Source of the DNA: Rhizobium leguminosarum bv. trifolii WSM2297
Lineage (GTDB): Bacteria; Pseudomonadota; Alphaproteobacteria; Rhizobiales; Rhizobiaceae
NCBI RefSeq assembly: GCF_000271845.1
Contig: NZ_JH719395.1
Location: 4,674,310-4,719,808 of the forward strand
Length of the DNA: 45,499 bases
Direction: 5' to 3'
In this document: positions 42,949-45,499 of the stretch, one piece after another
How positions within the stretch are numbered: the stretch's first letter is position 1
Layout of the letters: each line of letters starts with the position of its first letter
Position numbers and translations under genes: made by a program
Notes under the pieces: generated by a model
Database searches by the model: none
What the model saw: only the letters and a program-made list of their open reading frames with translations
What the model was told of the DNA's origin: nothing

Positions 42949-43053
42949 GATCGCCTCCTTTTCAAAAAAGGAACGGCATCGCCTGCACTTGGTTCCACTT
43001 TCGCCCCCGGGCATTCCTCTGTATGAGGATCACTTGCAAGCATGGGAACGAGC

Positions 43054-43299
43054 ATGGCCATCCGCGATCGATTTTCGAAGAAACTGAACTGTCCGCAATG
43101 CGGCAATGAGGGCTTTGCCGAGGCCTCGGAGATCGACGATCCCAAGCGCAAGCACCCGGATTTCAAGGTCGATCAGCTGCCGCGCGGTTTTGGCGTGCAG
43201 CGGCCGTCGAACCACCAGGAATCTTTCATGATCAAGTGCGAATGCGGGCGCAAGTTTCCCTTCCGCAGCCTTGCGGAGGCCGCGGCCGACCGGCGCTAA
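43054..43299 (+). CDS. Small zinc-ribbon-like protein
   Basis: 81 residues. Two cysteine pairs, CPQCG (about residues 13-17) and CECG (about 62-65), form a likely zinc ribbon; between them is a charged linker (EIDDPKRKHPDFKVDQLPRG). ATG 43054 follows GGGAACGAG; an ATG at 43042 is also possible. No signal peptide. A nucleic-acid or protein-binding role is plausible for such ribbons, but the family is not named. Confidence 0.65.
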   Translation: MAIRDRFSKKLNCPQCGNEGFAEASEIDDPKRKHPDFKVDQLPRGFGVQRPSNHQESFMIKCECGRKFPFRSLAEAAADRR

Positions 43300-43314
43300 A
43301 ACTGCCGCTAAAGC

Positions 43315-43704
43315 TCAGATCCGCTCGAGCACCTCGATGAAGGCTTCGGCGAAACGTTTGAGATGCGCGGTCTCTTCATCGGGCGACTGGATGCGGATTT
43401 CGGTGCCGGCATAATCGAGCAGCGCCAGCACGACGCGTGTGCCGCTGCCGTGATCGGGAATGCGCAGCACGGCGATGCGGCGGCAATCCTCGATAAGACC
43501 CCCGGCCGGCAGGTCGAACAGCAGTTCGCCGCCGGAACGGTTGGCGGCCTGGCGCACCGCCTCGCAGAAACCGGCATCGCCGCCGGCATAACCTTCGAGC
43601 GAAAGTTCGAGCTCGACCAGCTCCATCGGCAGCATCGGCTCGGTGTGATCGATGCCGCCAAGCGCAGACGCCTGCGGCCTTGCTGCTATCTCGGGTGAAA
43701 TCAT
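43315..43704 (-). CDS. Conserved hypothetical protein
   Basis: 129 residues. The pattern is a strand-rich core (ELVELELSLEGYAGG, GELLFDLPAGGLIE, RRIAVLRIPD, TRVVLALLDYAGTEIRI) and a C-terminal helix (HLKRFAEAFIEVLERI), with a single cysteine. ATG 43704 follows AAGGAG; the longer frame upstream is not supported. No known domain recognised; convergent with the zinc-ribbon gene. Confidence 0.6.
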   Translation of the reverse strand: MISPEIAARPQASALGGIDHTEPMLPMELVELELSLEGYAGGDAGFCEAVRQAANRSGGELLFDLPAGGLIEDCRRIAVLRIPDHGSGTRVVLALLDYAGTEIRIQSPDEETAHLKRFAEAFIEVLERI

Positions 43705-43923
43705 CCCGTCTCTCCTTGCCTTTGAATTCGGAGATGAAACCCCGGCAGAATGGCCTTTTTTTGACATATCAGCAAGGGCTTACAAAGCAGGTGGCGTTTC
43801 GCCCGGGCCATCACCCGCGAATTCCGTCGGATATTCCGAGACAACAGATTCAATTGCCCAGATCCGGATGATTTTAGGCCGGGCCGGCCTAAAACCTGAA
43901 TCCGGATCTAAATCAAAGAAATA

Positions 43924-43972
43924 GAGCATGATGTCGTCCGAAAACCGCTTCACACTTTTCGGCATCATGCTC
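43924..43972. repeat. 49-bp palindromic repeat (family C), copy 2
   Basis: Same as the copy at 28753-28800 except for one extra base in the loop. Outer arms GAGCATGATG / CATCATGCTC are identical in both. Confidence 0.8.
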
Positions 43973-44036
43973 TAAACAGGGTTACGGCGATTTGCGTGGT
44001 TGAGTGCGCGGCGCTGACGAGCAACCGGTAAGTTTG

Positions 44037-44942
44037 ATGGCCATCCGCTTCGACCGTCCCGTTTCCAGCGCCGCCCGCTTTTCGCGGCTGCTCGGGGCGT
44101 TTTCGCTGGTGCTGGCGCTGGCGGTGCTGATCGCCCATCGCTTCGGCGGGCTGGCCACCCCCTATCTGGTGCTGCTGCTGATTACCGCCGCCGGCTTCGC
44201 GCTGCTTTCCGCCATGCTGGCCGCAGTTGGGCTGCGCAGCCTCTGGATGACGGGGGCCGAAGGCGGGCTGGCGGCCCTTGCCGCACTGATCTATGCCGCC
44301 TTTCCGCTTGCTATCGGCGCCTTCGCCACCGAGCGTTACCTCACCCTGCCTGCCATCTACGACGTTTCCACCGATCCGGTCTCCGCCCCGGACTGGCTGT
44401 CGGCCCCGAAAGCCGATCAGATCTGGCTGAAGCGCAATCTGCTGACGCCGGAGGATCGCGAAAAGCAGATGGCGGCCTATCCGGAACTCACCGGCCGGCG
44501 TTACGAGGGCGCGCTCGACCGGGTGCTGGAGGCGGTGCGCAAGGTCGCCAAGCAGAGCGGCTTTGTGATCGTCAAGAGCGCCGGCACCACCGAGCCGGAC
44601 CGCGACCTCGAGGACAGGCCGGCAACGCCTCAGCCCGGCGACGACGCCGTTGCCGATGCACCCGGCATCATTCCCGTGCCGACGCCGCGCCCCTATGACG
44701 ACGATGTCGCCAAGCTGATCCGCGGCGCCAACGGCGTGACGCTGCAGGCAGCCAACCGCACGCTGATCCTCGGCCTGCGCTTCGATATCCTCATCCGGCT
44801 GCGCGAAGAAGCCGAAACCACCTTCGTCGACATCCGCGTCGCCTCCCGCTACGGCCAACACGACCTCGGCTTCAGCGCCGCAATCGCCGGGGATTATTTG
44901 AAGGCGCTGGATGCCGAACTGCTGGGGATTGCGGGTGGGTGA
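44037..44942 (+). CDS. Membrane protein with DUF1499 domain
   Basis: 301 residues. Three or so hydrophobic segments (about 18-38, 42-65 and 75-98, e.g. FSLVLALAVLIAHRF and YLVLLLITAAGFALLSAML) precede a soluble part that starts with ERYLTLPAIYDVSTDPVSAPDWL, a DUF1499 hallmark. An acidic, proline-rich insertion (about 200-230) separates the two halves of this domain; the last part is FDILIRLREEAETTFVDIRVASRYG. ATG 44037 follows GGTAAG. The function of the domain is unknown; it occurs in many proteobacterial membrane proteins. Confidence 0.78.
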   Translation: MAIRFDRPVSSAARFSRLLGAFSLVLALAVLIAHRFGGLATPYLVLLLITAAGFALLSAMLAAVGLRSLWMTGAEGGLAALAALIYAAFPLAIGAFATERYLTLPAIYDVSTDPVSAPDWLSAPKADQIWLKRNLLTPEDREKQMAAYPELTGRRYEGALDRVLEAVRKVAKQSGFVIVKSAGTTEPDRDLEDRPATPQPGDDAVADAPGIIPVPTPRPYDDDVAKLIRGANGVTLQAANRTLILGLRFDILIRLREEAETTFVDIRVASRYGQHDLGFSAAIAGDYLKALDAELLGIAGG

Positions 44943-44964
44943 GCAACGGTGCCGCAAAGCGGCA

Positions 44965-44989
44965 GCAATCGATCCGGCGAATCGATTGC
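44965..44989. terminator. Hairpin after the DUF1499 gene
   Basis: GCAATCGAT (44965-44973) and ATCGATTGC (44981-44989) are perfect 9-base complements with a 7-base loop, 23 bases after the stop. No T-run, so a weak terminator or processing site. Confidence 0.4.
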
Positions 44990-45113
44990 AGTTGCGAACG
45001 CCCTGAGCCCAAAGCGAAGGGCCGGGATAGGGTGCGGCACCCGCAACCTGCTCACACGGCACGCCGCCAAATATTTGCGAGACCGCCACCCCAACCTCCC
45101 TCTCCAAGTCAGT

Positions 45114-45499
<386 letters not shown>

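Noticed and set aside
43780..43968. A 62-residue minus-strand ORF ending near the family C repeat
   Set aside because: Its N-terminal part lies in the palindrome and no ribosome binding site is present.

Overview
The window looks like a chromosomal segment of a Rhizobium species in the R. leguminosarum / R. etli range. The evidence is the high GC content, a CcrM-type GANTC methyltransferase, a single full-length SMC, a PPDK of rhizobial length, the neighbourhood mutY - dciA - dsbA-like - smc - ppdK, and several families of palindromic intergenic repeats of the rhizobial mosaic kind. No tRNA, rRNA or CRISPR array was seen. Species assignment is inference from recognised protein families, not from a search.

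Layout. 1-470 holds only repeats. 467-3168 is a zinc-uptake ABC operon with two Zur-like palindromes and a previously easy-to-miss 42-residue membrane protein ORF that is coupled to the ATPase. 3355-4741 has three small conserved or secreted proteins. 4894-8503 is a tightly overlapping minus-strand catabolic operon (diaminopropionate ammonia-lyase, M20C hydrolase, M20D amidohydrolase) facing a divergent Lrp/AsnC regulator. 9131-15410 is a minus-strand run: 7TMR-PAS-GGDEF-EAL protein, GNAT acetyltransferase, M16 peptidase, threonine synthase. 15677-17888 has a lipoprotein and a HipB-HipA toxin-antitoxin pair with a clear 13-bp inverted-repeat operator. 17977-23171 has a HAD phosphatase, an MFS exporter with divergent LysR, and a chemoreceptor.

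23392-24814 is the least explained part: three consecutive small secreted proteins, two of them built on a VGTGGS-type repeat, in one operon behind a possible EcfG (general stress) promoter. 25089-27462 has small genes plus an ArsR regulator divergent from a NIPSNAP / antibiotic-biosynthesis-monooxygenase pair. 27583-36998 is the cell-cycle and genome-maintenance block (ccrM, NTF2-like, HAD, mutY, dciA-like, dsbA-like lipoprotein, smc), into which a RelB/RelE-type module and repeat elements have been inserted. 37222-38381 is an IS110-family element sitting at the edge of a repeat; its 5' noncoding part carries a perfect 34-bp palindrome and is where a bridge RNA would be expected. 39072-39142 is a two-hairpin, poly-T terminated structure that looks like the 3' end of a small RNA, followed by ppdK (39397-42105).

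42141-44942 holds small lipoprotein, proline-rich, zinc-ribbon and DUF1499-like genes with more repeats. The window ends inside a frameshifted second IS110-type transposase. Most genes overlapping by ATGA are likely translationally coupled: the zinc operon, the diaminopropionate operon, GNAT/GGDEF-EAL, HipB/HipA, NIPSNAP/ABM and mutY/HAD.
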